NCBI GenBank assembly: GCA_944390795.1
Contig: CALXRI010000004.1
Location: forward strand, 124,001-188,000
Origin: an uncultured Victivallales bacterium
GTDB lineage: Bacteria > Verrucomicrobiota > Lentisphaeria > Victivallales > UBA1829
Length of the DNA: 64,000 bases
Direction: 5' to 3'
Part shown: positions 1 through 8,658 of the stretch, one piece after another
Position numbering within the stretch: the stretch's first letter is position 1
Layout of the letters: each line of letters opens with the position of its first letter
The notes under the pieces: generated by a model
The model's input: only the letters and a program-made list of their open reading frames with translations
Told to the model about the DNA's origin: nothing
The model's database searches: none
Translations under genes and position numbers: made by a program

Positions 1-279
1 TCCTTTGCGAAATCCGCCTCCGAACGCTCGCAGGCCCTGAAATCCTATTCCCGGCTTGCGAAATCCGCCGTCCGGCTGCTGGAGCGGAACGGAATTCTGG
101 TTTTCGCCTCCTGTTCCAGCCGTGTCGGAGCGGACGAGCTTTTCGAGGAAGTGCACCGCGCCGCGGCGGACGCCGGGCGGCCTCTGACGGAATTTGACCG
201 CCGTGCCGAGGCTCCCGACCACCCCGCGCTGTTTCCGGAATCGCACTATCTCAAATGTCTTTACGCGCGCGTTCCGTGA
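1..279 (+). CDS. RlmI-like SAM-dependent rRNA methyltransferase, C-terminal fragment (5' end outside window)
   Basis: Frame 1 is open from the first base to the TGA at 277-279, giving 92 residues. The stretch LVFASCSSRV followed by a helix (ADELFEEV) matches the late Rossmann-fold motif of class I rRNA cytosine-C5 methyltransferases of the RlmI type, and the end (HYLKCLYARVP) is the usual terminus of that family. The catalytic and SAM-binding N-terminal part lies outside the window, so substrate position cannot be judged. No clear terminator follows; a GTTCCGGA-A-TCCGGAAC palindrome lies at 336-352. The family call is inference from a short C-terminal segment. Confidence 0.65.
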   Translation, partial: SFAKSASERSQALKSYSRLAKSAVRLLERNGILVFASCSSRVGADELFEEVHRAAADAGRPLTEFDRRAEAPDHPALFPESHYLKCLYARVP

Positions 280-335
280 AAAAACGATGCGCGTCATGCG
301 CGGCATCCCTTCCCGTCCGCTTCCTGATTGTCATC

Positions 336-352
336 GTTCCGGAATCCGGAAC
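336..352. promoter_or_regulatory. Perfect 8+1+8 palindrome upstream of regulator gene
   Basis: GTTCCGGA and TCCGGAAC flank a single A. The dyad lies 49 bp upstream of the -35 hexamer of the following regulator gene. It could be an operator or part of the 3' end of the preceding transcript. CCGGA words are common in this GC-rich genome, which lowers its weight. Confidence 0.3.
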
Positions 353-401
353 AATCTGCGCGCAGACGGCATGAAAAACCTTTTTTTTCCGGATCCGCAT
401 C

Positions 402-430
402 TTGACGCGAAGTTAGACCATCCATAAAAT
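402..430 (+). promoter_or_regulatory. Sigma70-type promoter of the regulator-pseudopilin-DUF4838 cassette
   Basis: TTGACG at 402-407 and TAAAAT at 425-430 are separated by 17 bp. The regulator ATG is 27 bp downstream, preceded by an ACGGAG ribosome site. It is the only promoter-like sequence I see before the gene string that runs to 6888. Confidence 0.6.
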
Positions 431-456
431 ATATTCCGGAAAACGGAGTTCCATAC

Positions 457-1575
457 ATGGCATTTCCATCGAAACAGAAGGCGATCTACGACCGTCTTGT
501 GCGGGAGATTGCGGAGCGGTATCCGCCGGGTGCGAAACTTCCGCCGGAACGGGCGCTTGCCGCTCGGCTGGGGATTGCGCGCATGACTTTGCGCGGCGCC
601 ATGGCGCGTCTTGCGCGTGAAGGCCGGATCGAAAGAAATGTCCGCGGCACCTTTGCATCCGGAGAAAATCCTCCGCCTGCTCTCGGGGAGAAAAGGCGGA
701 TTGTGCATGTTCTGCTTCCCTGTCCGGATTACACGGTCCGTTCGGGCGCCTCTTCCTGTTCGGCCGTCCGTTCCCTGATCCGCGGCGCTGTCCGGGCCGC
801 GCTCCGCTACGATGCGCAGGTTGTCACGATTCCGGTTTCGGATACGAACGATCCCGCCGCGTTTGACCGGAATCAGCTTGCGCCCCTCAGAAAGAACGAT
901 ATTGTTCTCTTTGTCGGTTCCTGGTATGAAAATCTCTTCCCTCTGCTTGCGGAACGTCAGTGCCGGGTCGGGTTCATTGTCAACGGCGTGGAACGGATTC
1001 CCGCATGCTTCCGGGACGGGAATCTGGCATATTGCGTCTTCTCCCGTCCGATTCTGGCAAATTATCTGCCCGAGGCGCTGCGTCATGCGAAACGCCTGCG
1101 CTTCCGGAAGGTTCTTCTCTTTCTCCGCAGGGATTTCTCCTTGTGCCGCTATCGCACCGAACTTCTGGATGCGGCGTTGAAGAAGGAGACCAGGGAAAGT
1201 CTGCCGATGCAGCTGAAAACTTTCATCTGCCGGAATGACGCTTCCCTGGCGGAAGAGTGCGCGCGGATCCGTTCTCTTTATGAGCGAGAGGCTTTTGACG
1301 CATTGATCTTCGATGCGGAAACGAAGGCCCGGTTCCCGCTTTCTCTTCACCGCCTCTGCAATCTTCCGTCCCATGTCGCGATTTATGTCCGCGGAATTGA
1401 TTTTCTCTGCGGGAGCGCGGAGGAAAGAAAACACCTTTATTTTTCCCGTCCCGCGTTTCGCGAGTGCGGCAGCGCTCTCGCCGACTATTTCCTTTCCGGA
1501 GAGCGGCACGGGGGGAAAATCCTGAATTTCAGGCATATCCTTGTGAATGGAGACAAAATATGGAGGAAAAGATGA
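457..1575 (+). CDS. GntR-family transcriptional regulator with periplasmic-binding-protein-like effector domain
   Basis: 372 aa. The N-terminal 75 residues are a GntR winged helix-turn-helix: the phrase [20 protein letters not shown] is the diagnostic helix pair, followed by a wing ([10 protein letters not shown]). The remaining ~290 residues have the alternating strand/helix pattern of LacI/AraR-type sugar-sensing domains (for example [10 protein letters not shown] and [12 protein letters not shown]), but the ligand cannot be read. The start has an ACGGAG Shine-Dalgarno site. It heads a same-strand set with a pseudopilin, a DUF4838 protein and an FAD oxidoreductase, so it probably controls uptake or degradation of a particular glycan (inference). 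A second regulator of this architecture lies at 59573-60586. Confidence 0.8.
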   Translation: MAFPSKQKAIYDRLVREIAERYPPGAKLPPERALAARLGIARMTLRGAMARLAREGRIERNVRGTFASGENPPPALGEKRRIVHVLLPCPDYTVRSGASSCSAVRSLIRGAVRAALRYDAQVVTIPVSDTNDPAAFDRNQLAPLRKNDIVLFVGSWYENLFPLLAERQCRVGFIVNGVERIPACFRDGNLAYCVFSRPILANYLPEALRHAKRLRFRKVLLFLRRDFSLCRYRTELLDAALKKETRESLPMQLKTFICRNDASLAEECARIRSLYEREAFDALIFDAETKARFPLSLHRLCNLPSHVAIYVRGIDFLCGSAEERKHLYFSRPAFRECGSALADYFLSGERHGGKILNFRHILVNGDKIWRKR

Positions 1576-1693
1576 AAGACCAGAAAGGCGGAAACGGGGA
1601 GCGGATGATCCGCATTCCGGAGCTCATGCTGCCGGAAGCTGCCGGTGTACCAGAACTCATGTCTGCCGGGAATTCCGGGAAACGGAGGCGGTC

Positions 1694-2416
1694 ATGAAAC
1701 AACGCTTTACATTGATCGAGCTGCTGATCGTGATCGCCGTCATTGCGATTCTGGCGGCCCTGCTTCTGCCTGCGCTCAACAACGCCAGAAGCATTTCCAT
1801 CGGGATCAAATGCCTGTCCAACATCCGGCAGATCGGCGGCATTTATGCGCTCTACGGGACGGACTACCGCGATCAGATTCCTTCTCCTTATTCCATGCGG
1901 AACAATTCCGGAGCGGATTATTCTTTCTTCGGAAAACTTGCCTCTCTTTATAAAATTCCGTTCGGGAAAAATGCGGAAAACGGGATTTTCCGCTGTCCGG
2001 CCTATCCGAGGGAAGGGTATCTCGGGAATTCCTTCTACACCAGTTACGGAGGGAACACCTACGGGCTCACCAGGCAGCAGTCTCCGTCCGCATCCGGCGC
2101 AAACCAGCGGACAACCGTGTTTTTCAAGCAGCCGTCCAGAACGGTGTTCCTGGGAGAAAACCACAACCATCACAGGGTCGACATGGCCGGGACGGTTCTG
2201 CCGCCGGAAACCCATACGAATGCGACCATTGCATTCCGCCACAACGGGAAGGCTTCCTTTTCCTTCGCCGATGCGCATGCGGAACAGCGGTTGAAAAAGG
2301 CGGTTCCCTGCGTGCAGGGGTATCCGTTCATGACATCAGGCGCGGATCTGCTTCTTCTGAAAGGCAGCTACTTCTGGCATGCCTTTGCAACCGCGGAAGC
2401 TTTCAACGGAATGTGA
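1694..2416 (+). CDS. Type II secretion/type IV pilin-like pseudopilin, H-x9-D family
   Basis: 240 aa. The N-terminus [20 protein letters not shown] is a prepilin leader plus the hydrophobic alpha-helix used for membrane anchoring; peptidase cleavage is expected just before FTLIE. The C-terminus carries [14 protein letters not shown], i.e. H-x9-D, the mark of the PVC-group pseudopilin expansion. An open frame extends upstream to 1547, but the GGAGG site at 1684-1688 sits correctly for the ATG at 1694. It lies between the regulator and the DUF4838 gene, only 11 bp before the latter. Role unproven: it may be an extracellular or pseudopilus-borne accessory of glycan capture. Confidence 0.85.
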   Translation: MKQRFTLIELLIVIAVIAILAALLLPALNNARSISIGIKCLSNIRQIGGIYALYGTDYRDQIPSPYSMRNNSGADYSFFGKLASLYKIPFGKNAENGIFRCPAYPREGYLGNSFYTSYGGNTYGLTRQQSPSASGANQRTTVFFKQPSRTVFLGENHNHHRVDMAGTVLPPETHTNATIAFRHNGKASFSFADAHAEQRLKKAVPCVQGYPFMTSGADLLLLKGSYFWHAFATAEAFNGM

Positions 2417-2427
2417 GGAGACCGAAT

Positions 2428-5274
2428 ATGAAAATCATTCTTCTGCTTGTCTGCGCGGCCATGAGCATGAACGCCTCGGAAATGACGATCGTGCGGGACG
2501 GGCGCCCGGAAGCGGTCATTGTTCTCAGGAAAAAGCCGACCGCCTCCGCCCAGATGGCCGCCTTTGAGCTCAACCACCATATCGAGATGGTGACCGGAAC
2601 CAGACTCCCGGTGAGGACGGAAGAAGGCATCCCCGGAAAAATACGGATCGAACTCGGCGGCGATGCGGAGCCTTCCGCGCATGAATACTCTTCCGTTCAG
2701 TTCCGGAAAGACCGCATTCAGATCCGGGGTTCCGATACGGCCGACTTTCACAAGGTTGACTACGGAAACAGCGCGACTTTCCCGAAAGGCTCTTACGGAA
2801 CGCTTTTCGCCGTCTACGATTTTCTGGAACGCTTCTGCGGCGTCCGCTGGTACGGACTGACCGACGATGCCACGGCGTTTGTCCCGCGAAGGACGCTGAC
2901 GCTGGAATGCCGGGATTTCCTGCACATCCCGAAAACGGACGCCTTCCGGAGCATTTACAACTCCGGCGGACGGGCGCAGACTTTGCGTGTCCTCTCCTAC
3001 ACGCCGCGCGACGAGGCGCTGATGAAATACCGCTGGCGCTGCGCCGCTTTTTTCGGACAGACCAATCACAATCTCTACCGGATTTACTTCACATACTGGG
3101 ACCGGGCGAAAAAGCCTGCGTATGCCGCGCTTTTCCGCGGCCGGAAGCCGGAGTATTTCGCGCAGGGATATGCGGGGAAAATGATGCCTCTTGACGGATT
3201 TCTCCGGCGGGAATACCCCGATGACCCGGACTGTCCGCCGGGCATCTGCTTTTCCTCTCCGGGTCCCGTGGAGTTCTTCGCGGAACAGGCCGTCGATCAG
3301 TGGAACGGAAAACCGATGCCCGGACTGCCTTCCGGCGGCGCTTACCTGAAACGTCTGCCGGGAAGACCCTTTTTCTCATCGGTTCAGCATCTGGATACGC
3401 AGGGACCCTGTTACTGCGCGGCATGCGCAAAACGGGCCGCGGAGAACGGACAGAACCATCTGATGTGGCAGTGGATTGCCGACATTGCGAACGCCGCGGG
3501 CGCAAAACAGCCCGGACTCGGAATCTCCACGCTGGCATACCAGCGGACCCTGGCTTATCCGGAACACGTGAAGCTGCCGGAGAATCTGTGCGTTCAGCTC
3601 TGCCTGGGCATTCATGCGTGGTGGAATCCGGAATTCTACCGGATCCAGCATGATGAAATTTACAGGAAATGGATGGAAAACAAAGGCGGCCGGGTCATGA
3701 CATGCTGGCTGTACCTGTTCGGACCGGGATGGGACTCCAAGACCCGCTACAGGCATAAATTCTTTCCCGGCGTCTATCCGCGCCATGCGGGGCGGATCGT
3801 CCGGGAGATGGTGCGGGACGGCATCCGGGGCGCGTTCCTCGAATGCGAATGGTCGCGCAACATGCTGGAAGTCTATCTTGCCGCCCGGCTCTTTTACGAT
3901 TCCGAACAGGATGTGGATGCGCTGCTGGACGAGCATTTCCGTCTTTTCTACGGACGGTCCGGCGATGACATGAAGGCGTTTTTCACCGAACTGGAGAACA
4001 TCTACTGGAATTGGAGGAATTACCCCGCGTCGATGTTCGGAAAGAACGGCGTGGCGTCGCGCCTGCGCGCCCATTCGCTGGGAACCGGAATGCTCAGCGC
4101 GGCGAACAACTGGAGTGTGGGGACTGCGGGGCGCATGAAACGTCTGTCCTCCCTGATCGACGCCGCGGAGGCGAAGGCGGACACCCCGTTGATCCGGAAG
4201 CGGATTTCCTGGATCCGGAAGGGTTTCTGGGATCAGGCTCTGGAAGGATACCGGGATCATCAGAAGAGGATGAAGCTTGAACGGATGCCGGAAAAAAGCA
4301 TTGTCATTGCGCGCTGTCCCGACGCGGACGGGAATCCGGATGCCGTGGACTGGACACTCGGAACCTCGGCGGGAGACGCGCACACGCTGGAGGACGGCAC
4401 CGTGCTTCCGAACACATTCCGTTTGAAACTTGCCGCGGACAGCCGCTATCTGTACTTCGACTTTCTGGAGGAGCGGAATCAGACGCAGCCCCGTCTCTGG
4501 AAAAATTTCTTTGAGATTTTTCTTTCGGCCGACGGCGCCATGCCGGTGACGCAGATCGCTTTCGCTCCATCCACGAAGACGCCGCTGTGCTACCGGACGG
4601 AAATGGTGAACGATGTCACCCATACCGGAACCTTTTCCCCGCCTCTGAAATTCCTCAGCACGGCGGAGGAGGGGAAATGGCGCTGGCGGATGGCGCTTCC
4701 TCTCTCCGTGATCGGTCCGGAGAGCCATCGGCGCTTCCGGATGAATTTCCGCCGTTTCCGGGAGGATTGCAAACTGGTCTGGAACAAGTTTTTCGCCTCG
4801 GCGCCCGATTGCGTCGGTAATATGGGATATGTCTCCATACGCGGCGGAAGTCCGACCGCCGTGAAGCTGGGATTCCATGAGGGGAGAATCCGCGGGGAAA
4901 TCGCCTCGTGGCATCTTTCCCGGGGAACAATCCGTTTCTCCTCCGTTCCGGATGCCGCCGATGTGGTGATGAAGGCGAAAGACGCTCTCATCAGCGCGGA
5001 GAAGATTCCCGTGGTGCAGGGTGAAACGGTCCGCATCCGGTGGAGGGCGGAGGGGGATCGTCTCCCCCGCTGCGGGCTTCAGTTTTTCAAGGGGTCCGGA
5101 CCGGGGAGCGGCGTCCTGCGCGGGAAAACGGGCCGGAAGAAGGGGGATCTCCGGGAAAGCCTCTTTTCCGTTCCGGAGGGGGCGACGGCCTGCCGCTGCG
5201 TCTTTTCCGCGGACGGCCCGCTTGCATTCCGGCTCTCGGATGTCACGGTTTCAACAGGAGAAAACATGCAATGA
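2428..5274 (+). CDS. Secreted DUF4838 protein with N-terminal alpha-glucuronidase-like fold and C-terminal CBM9-like domain
   Basis: 948 aa. Residues 1-18 are a signal peptide (MKIILLLVCAAMSMNA). The next ~120 residues have the FELNHHIEMVTGTRLPV pattern of the GH67/GH20-type N-terminal alpha/beta domain that precedes DUF4838. The central part contains FAVYDFLERFCGVRWYG and a C-x-C-x2-C motif (CYCAAC, ~residue 328) shared with the two other DUF4838 proteins here. From ~620 a CBM9/DOMON-like beta domain follows (DSRYLYFDFLEE). An in-frame GTG at 2413 lies upstream, but the GAGGAG site at 2415-2420 favours ATG 2428. The family is common in Lentisphaerota and Planctomycetota. Catalysis is not established and I assign none. 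Confidence 0.8.
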   Translation: MKIILLLVCAAMSMNASEMTIVRDGRPEAVIVLRKKPTASAQMAAFELNHHIEMVTGTRLPVRTEEGIPGKIRIELGGDAEPSAHEYSSVQFRKDRIQIRGSDTADFHKVDYGNSATFPKGSYGTLFAVYDFLERFCGVRWYGLTDDATAFVPRRTLTLECRDFLHIPKTDAFRSIYNSGGRAQTLRVLSYTPRDEALMKYRWRCAAFFGQTNHNLYRIYFTYWDRAKKPAYAALFRGRKPEYFAQGYAGKMMPLDGFLRREYPDDPDCPPGICFSSPGPVEFFAEQAVDQWNGKPMPGLPSGGAYLKRLPGRPFFSSVQHLDTQGPCYCAACAKRAAENGQNHLMWQWIADIANAAGAKQPGLGISTLAYQRTLAYPEHVKLPENLCVQLCLGIHAWWNPEFYRIQHDEIYRKWMENKGGRVMTCWLYLFGPGWDSKTRYRHKFFPGVYPRHAGRIVREMVRDGIRGAFLECEWSRNMLEVYLAARLFYDSEQDVDALLDEHFRLFYGRSGDDMKAFFTELENIYWNWRNYPASMFGKNGVASRLRAHSLGTGMLSAANNWSVGTAGRMKRLSSLIDAAEAKADTPLIRKRISWIRKGFWDQALEGYRDHQKRMKLERMPEKSIVIARCPDADGNPDAVDWTLGTSAGDAHTLEDGTVLPNTFRLKLAADSRYLYFDFLEERNQTQPRLWKNFFEIFLSADGAMPVTQIAFAPSTKTPLCYRTEMVNDVTHTGTFSPPLKFLSTAEEGKWRWRMALPLSVIGPESHRRFRMNFRRFREDCKLVWNKFFASAPDCVGNMGYVSIRGGSPTAVKLGFHEGRIRGEIASWHLSRGTIRFSSVPDAADVVMKAKDALISAEKIPVVQGETVRIRWRAEGDRLPRCGLQFFKGSGPGSGVLRGKTGRKKGDLRESLFSVPEGATACRCVFSADGPLAFRLSDVTVSTGENMQ

Positions 5275-5753
5275 AACATCTGGCAGCTCTCGTTTTTCTG
5301 TTTTGTTCCGCTTTTCTGACGGCGGATGAACTTTCCGAAGTGCAATGGCCGCCGGAAAACAGCGGGATTCCCGGCTGGAACGGGACATTTTCCGTGGGAA
5401 AAGGCGGCGGGATGGTCGTGAAAAAAGGTGTCGTCCACACCAGGAGCAAATATCCGGCCGGCGGCAGGCGCATCCTGAATGTCCGCTTCGCCTTGAAAGG
5501 GACCGGCGCGGGAATCGGGCTGTATTACTATGACCGGGCGGGCCGTCTCTTGGGAAGGGATCCCGAACGGATTCCGAATGCGGAGAACACGCGGGTTTTC
5601 CACGCCGTCTTCAAGATTCCGGACAGATGGGAAGGCAAGGAGATTTCTTCCTTCCGGATTTATTTCTCAACCGGAAGCGGGATGGCATTGTCGCAGTTTC
5701 ATGCGGATTTGCAAACGGGGAAAGGGATTGCAGATGTTCCGGAAAAATTATGA
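5271..5753 (+). CDS. Small secreted protein of unknown function (beta-rich, carbohydrate-binding-like)
   Basis: 160 aa. The ATG overlaps the stop of the DUF4838 gene (ATGA), so translation is probably coupled. A signal peptide is clear (MKHLAALVFLFCSAFLTADE). The mature part is beta-strand rich with aromatic patches such as GIGLYYYDRAGRLLG and SSFRIYFSTGSG, similar in style to the C-terminal sugar-binding-like halves of the proteins at 49270 and 52474. The gene ends inside the start of the next reading frame (20-nt overlap). I recognise no named family. Confidence 0.7.
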   Translation: MKHLAALVFLFCSAFLTADELSEVQWPPENSGIPGWNGTFSVGKGGGMVVKKGVVHTRSKYPAGGRRILNVRFALKGTGAGIGLYYYDRAGRLLGRDPERIPNAENTRVFHAVFKIPDRWEGKEISSFRIYFSTGSGMALSQFHADLQTGKGIADVPEKL

Positions 5754-6888
5754 CATTGCGGTGTGCGGCGCCGGAGTGGCCGGCGTCGCGGCGGCTCTGG
5801 CATGCGCGCGCCGGGGAATGAAAACCGCGCTGATCGAGAAGACGACGCAGCCGGGAGGTCTTGCTACGGGAGGTCTTGTGCTGGTCTATCTGCCGCTCTG
5901 CGACGGACTGGGGCGCCAGATGATCTCCGGCATTTCCGAGGAACTGCTTCTCGCCGCCAACCGCTACGGTCCGCGCAATCCCAATTTCGAATGGCGGACG
6001 CACGGCAGATACACCGCGAGGTTTTCCCCGTCCTCCTTTGTGCTGGCCCTTGACGAACTTCTGGAGGAATCCGGCGTGGAAGTCTGGCTTGACACGCTGA
6101 TTACGGGTGCGGAAACCGAACATGGCCGTCTGGTTTCCATTTCCGTGTCCAACAAGAGCGGTCCGGGAAACATTTCCGCAAACGTCTTCGTGGACGCCAC
6201 GGGAGACGCCGACGTTGTGCATCTCGCCGGGCATCCCTGCCGTTTCTCGGAGAATTCCATGACTTTCTGGGTGATCGAGCACAACGAAAATCAGCGTTCC
6301 AGCAACGATCTTGACCATTCCTGCCAGGTCGCCGTCCATGCGGACCCGCTGGAAAACGTTTATACCTGCGACCCCCTGAGCGGGAAAATGGTGACCGATT
6401 TCATACTGGAAGGGCGCAGGCGTTACCGGAGACTCCTGAAGACGGAGTATGCCGCCGGGATCGCCTCGCGGACTTCCCATTATCCGATCTCCCTGCAGAC
6501 CGTGCCGCCCATCCGGAGGGGACGTTCCGTCGTCGGGCGTTTTACATTGGATTCCACCATGGCCGGGCGTTCCTTTGATGACTCTGTCGGCGTCTTCGGC
6601 GACTGGCGGAAGAAAGGACGCCTCTGGCAGATTCCCTATCGGGCGCTGCTCCCCGCGGAACTCGCCGGCGTGCTGGTCGCCGGCCGCTGCATTTCCGCAA
6701 TCGGAGACGCATGGGAGGCCACGCGCGTCATTCCGGTTTCGGCAATGACCGGCGAAGCCGCCGGGACCGCCGCCGCACTTGCCGCGGCGGAAAACCGCCT
6801 CCCGCATGAACTGGATTATCCGCGCCTCGAAAGGGAGCTTCGTGAAAGAAACGGGTTCCGCCTTGCCTTCCCGCAGAGCGCCATCTAA
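5734..6888 (+). CDS. FAD-dependent oxidoreductase (FAD_oxidored / PF12831 type)
   Basis: 384 aa. The Rossmann motif GAGVAG lies at residues 12-17 after a short beta strand, with IEK as the ribose-binding acid region, then TQPGGLATGG as in PF12831 proteins. The second FAD fingerprint VFVDATGDADV is typical of the family. The C-terminal LVAGRCISAIGDA and VIPVSAMTGEAAGTAAA complete the FAD fold. No signal peptide, so cytoplasmic. It overlaps the preceding gene by 20 nt and is the last gene of the cassette; a terminator follows at 6908-6940. Substrate unknown; a sugar-derived compound released by the upstream secreted proteins is inference. Confidence 0.8.
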   Translation: MFRKNYDIAVCGAGVAGVAAALACARRGMKTALIEKTTQPGGLATGGLVLVYLPLCDGLGRQMISGISEELLLAANRYGPRNPNFEWRTHGRYTARFSPSSFVLALDELLEESGVEVWLDTLITGAETEHGRLVSISVSNKSGPGNISANVFVDATGDADVVHLAGHPCRFSENSMTFWVIEHNENQRSSNDLDHSCQVAVHADPLENVYTCDPLSGKMVTDFILEGRRRYRRLLKTEYAAGIASRTSHYPISLQTVPPIRRGRSVVGRFTLDSTMAGRSFDDSVGVFGDWRKKGRLWQIPYRALLPAELAGVLVAGRCISAIGDAWEATRVIPVSAMTGEAAGTAAALAAAENRLPHELDYPRLERELRERNGFRLAFPQSAI

Positions 6889-6907
6889 AGGATTTCCGGA
6901 GATTGTT

Positions 6908-6940
6908 CCGCCGGTGCCCTTCCGCGTCCGGCGGTTTTTT
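6908..6940 (+). terminator. Intrinsic terminator after the first cassette
   Basis: CCGCCGG (6908-6914) pairs exactly with CCGGCGG (6928-6934) across a 13-nt loop and is followed at once by six T. It begins 20 nt after the oxidoreductase stop. Confidence 0.75.
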
Positions 6941-7047
6941 CTTCCATTCTTGCCGCGCGTCTTCTGTTGAATGCCGCGGAGCGTGTTTCCGTCGCCTCGT
7001 TCCGGTGACCGTATTGTTTTTTTCATGATTTTATTGCCGATTCTTCC

Positions 7048-7076
7048 TTGACTTGCTGTTTATCTTATTATATATT
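7048..7076 (+). promoter_or_regulatory. Sigma70-type promoter of the glycerol-phosphate operon
   Basis: TTGACT (7048-7053) and TATATT (7071-7076) are spaced 17 bp in an AT-rich island. The first gene starts at 7183, behind AAGGAG. The transcript would have a leader of about 100 nt. Confidence 0.7.
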
Positions 7077-7079
7077 TTT

Positions 7080-7101
7080 ACTAAACAAATAACTAAACAA
7101 A
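7080..7101 (+). repeat. Direct repeat ACTAAACAAA just downstream of the -10 box
   Basis: ACTAAACAAA occurs at 7080-7089 and again at 7092-7101, a 12-bp period. It covers the expected transcription start of the glycerol-phosphate operon, a position where a bound repressor would block initiation. The XRE-cupin regulator encoded last in the operon is the obvious candidate ligand (inference). Confidence 0.45.
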
Positions 7102-7182
7102 ACTGAATTTGATGAAAACCCTGCTCGGGTCAGGCCGCTTTTTTCCTGTGGCATTTCCCGGAGGAGGGGAAGGAGATTTTTC

Positions 7183-8658
7183 ATGGTTTATGACGTGGCC
7201 GTCATCGGCGCGGGCGTCAGCGGCGCATCAACGGCATGGCGCCTGTCGCGCTATCAGCTGCATACGGTTCTGCTGGAGTGGCGTTCAGATGTCGGCTTCG
7301 GGGTTTCCAAGGCGAATTCCGGAATCATTCATGCGGGCTTCCATCACCAGCTTTCCACCCTGAAGGCGCGACTGGAGATTCGCGGCAACCTGATGTTCGA
7401 GGCGCTTCAGCACGAGCTCGGATTTCCGTTCCGGCGGACGGGAATTCTCGTCGCGGCATTTTCCCGGGAGGAGATGGCCACGGTTCACAAACTCTACGAG
7501 CAGGGGATCGCAAACGGTGTGCCGGGCATGGAAATGTGCGGGCGGGAGCGTCTGCTTCAGCTGGAAAAGAAGCTGAATCCCGAGGTGATCGGCGGCTGTT
7601 TCGCGCCGGGCGGGGGGACGATCGAACCATACCGCTATGTGTTCAGTCTGGTCGAGTCCGCGACGCGGAACGGGGTATGCCTGAAATGCGATTTCGAAGT
7701 TGCGGAGGCGTCGCGCGCGGAGGATGTCTGGAGGATCCGTTCCTCTTCCGGCGCGGAGGTGCGCGCGCGCTATGTCGTCAATGCGGCGGGGCTTTTTGCC
7801 GACCGCGTTTCCGGGATCTTCGGCGCGGAGGAGTTCACGATCCATCCCCGGAAAGGGGAGGAGTATCTGCTGGACCGCAGCAGCGCGGCGCGGCCGGAAC
7901 GGGTTGTCTTCCCGGTTCCGGGCGCGCATTCCAAGGGGGTGCTCGTCATCCCGACCGTCGAGGGGACGACGATGATCGGCCCGACTTCGGATGCGGTCGA
8001 TGACAAGTTCGACACGGCGGCAAGCGCGGAACAGATGCAGCGGATTCTTTCGCATGTCCGGAATCTGATTCCCGGAGTGTCACCGCGCGACCTGATTACC
8101 TCGTTCGCGGGGCTGCGCCCGGTCATGGACAACGAGGATTTCTACATCGCGCTGTCGGAAAAGGCGCCCGCGTTTGTGCAGGTGGCGGGGATCCAGTCGC
8201 CGGGCCTGACCGCGTCTCCGGCGATCGGGGAGTATGTCAAGGACCTCCTGAAAAGCGCGGGACTTCCGCTGCTGGAAAAGGTCCATTTCGCCGTCGAGCT
8301 CGCTCCGCGGCACGAGGTGCGGCATGAATCGCCTGCCGCACTGGACCGCCTGCACAGCGGGAATCCGGCATGGACGCACATCGTCTGCCGGTGCGAGAAA
8401 ATCTCCGAGGCGGAAATAGTCGAGGCGGTCCGCAAGGGACACACCACGCTTGACGGTGTCAAGTTCTACACCCGCGCCGGAATGGGACGCTGCCAGGGCG
8501 GTTTCTGTGCGGCGAGGATCATGAGAATCATCAGCAGGGAGACGGGAATCCCGATGGAGGAACTGACGAAAAAAGGCGGAAACAGCCGTCTTGCCGCCGG
8601 ACGCCTTGGCGATCTTCCGGTGAATACTGCGGAAGTGCGCGGAGGAGAAGGGGCATGA
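7183..8658 (+). CDS. GlpA-like FAD-dependent (glycerol-3-phosphate) dehydrogenase with C-terminal BFD-like [2Fe-2S] domain
   Basis: 491 aa. GAGVSG at residues 9-14 is the FAD site; NSGIIHAGFHH is the GlpA/LhgO-type active-site loop. The C-terminal third contains CRC at ~402 and CQGGFC at ~438, the four-cysteine pattern of the bacterioferritin-associated-ferredoxin-like [2Fe-2S] domain in anaerobic GlpA. Length fits GlpA-like proteins of Firmicutes and Thermotogota. AAGGAG precedes the ATG. The stop overlaps the next start (ATGA). With the two following genes it forms the GlpA / FAD-oxidoreductase / DUF1667 set that replaces E. coli GlpABC in many anaerobes. 2-Hydroxyglutarate or another 2-hydroxyacid substrate remains possible. 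Confidence 0.85.
   Translation: MVYDVAVIGAGVSGASTAWRLSRYQLHTVLLEWRSDVGFGVSKANSGIIHAGFHHQLSTLKARLEIRGNLMFEALQHELGFPFRRTGILVAAFSREEMATVHKLYEQGIANGVPGMEMCGRERLLQLEKKLNPEVIGGCFAPGGGTIEPYRYVFSLVESATRNGVCLKCDFEVAEASRAEDVWRIRSSSGAEVRARYVVNAAGLFADRVSGIFGAEEFTIHPRKGEEYLLDRSSAARPERVVFPVPGAHSKGVLVIPTVEGTTMIGPTSDAVDDKFDTAASAEQMQRILSHVRNLIPGVSPRDLITSFAGLRPVMDNEDFYIALSEKAPAFVQVAGIQSPGLTASPAIGEYVKDLLKSAGLPLLEKVHFAVELAPRHEVRHESPAALDRLHSGNPAWTHIVCRCEKISEAEIVEAVRKGHTTLDGVKFYTRAGMGRCQGGFCAARIMRIISRETGIPMEELTKKGGNSRLAAGRLGDLPVNTAEVRGGEGA

Noticed and set aside
1547-1693. 49-residue N-terminal extension of the first pseudopilin
   Set aside because: The extension overlaps the regulator gene, is Arg-rich without motif, and the GGAGG site fits ATG 1694.
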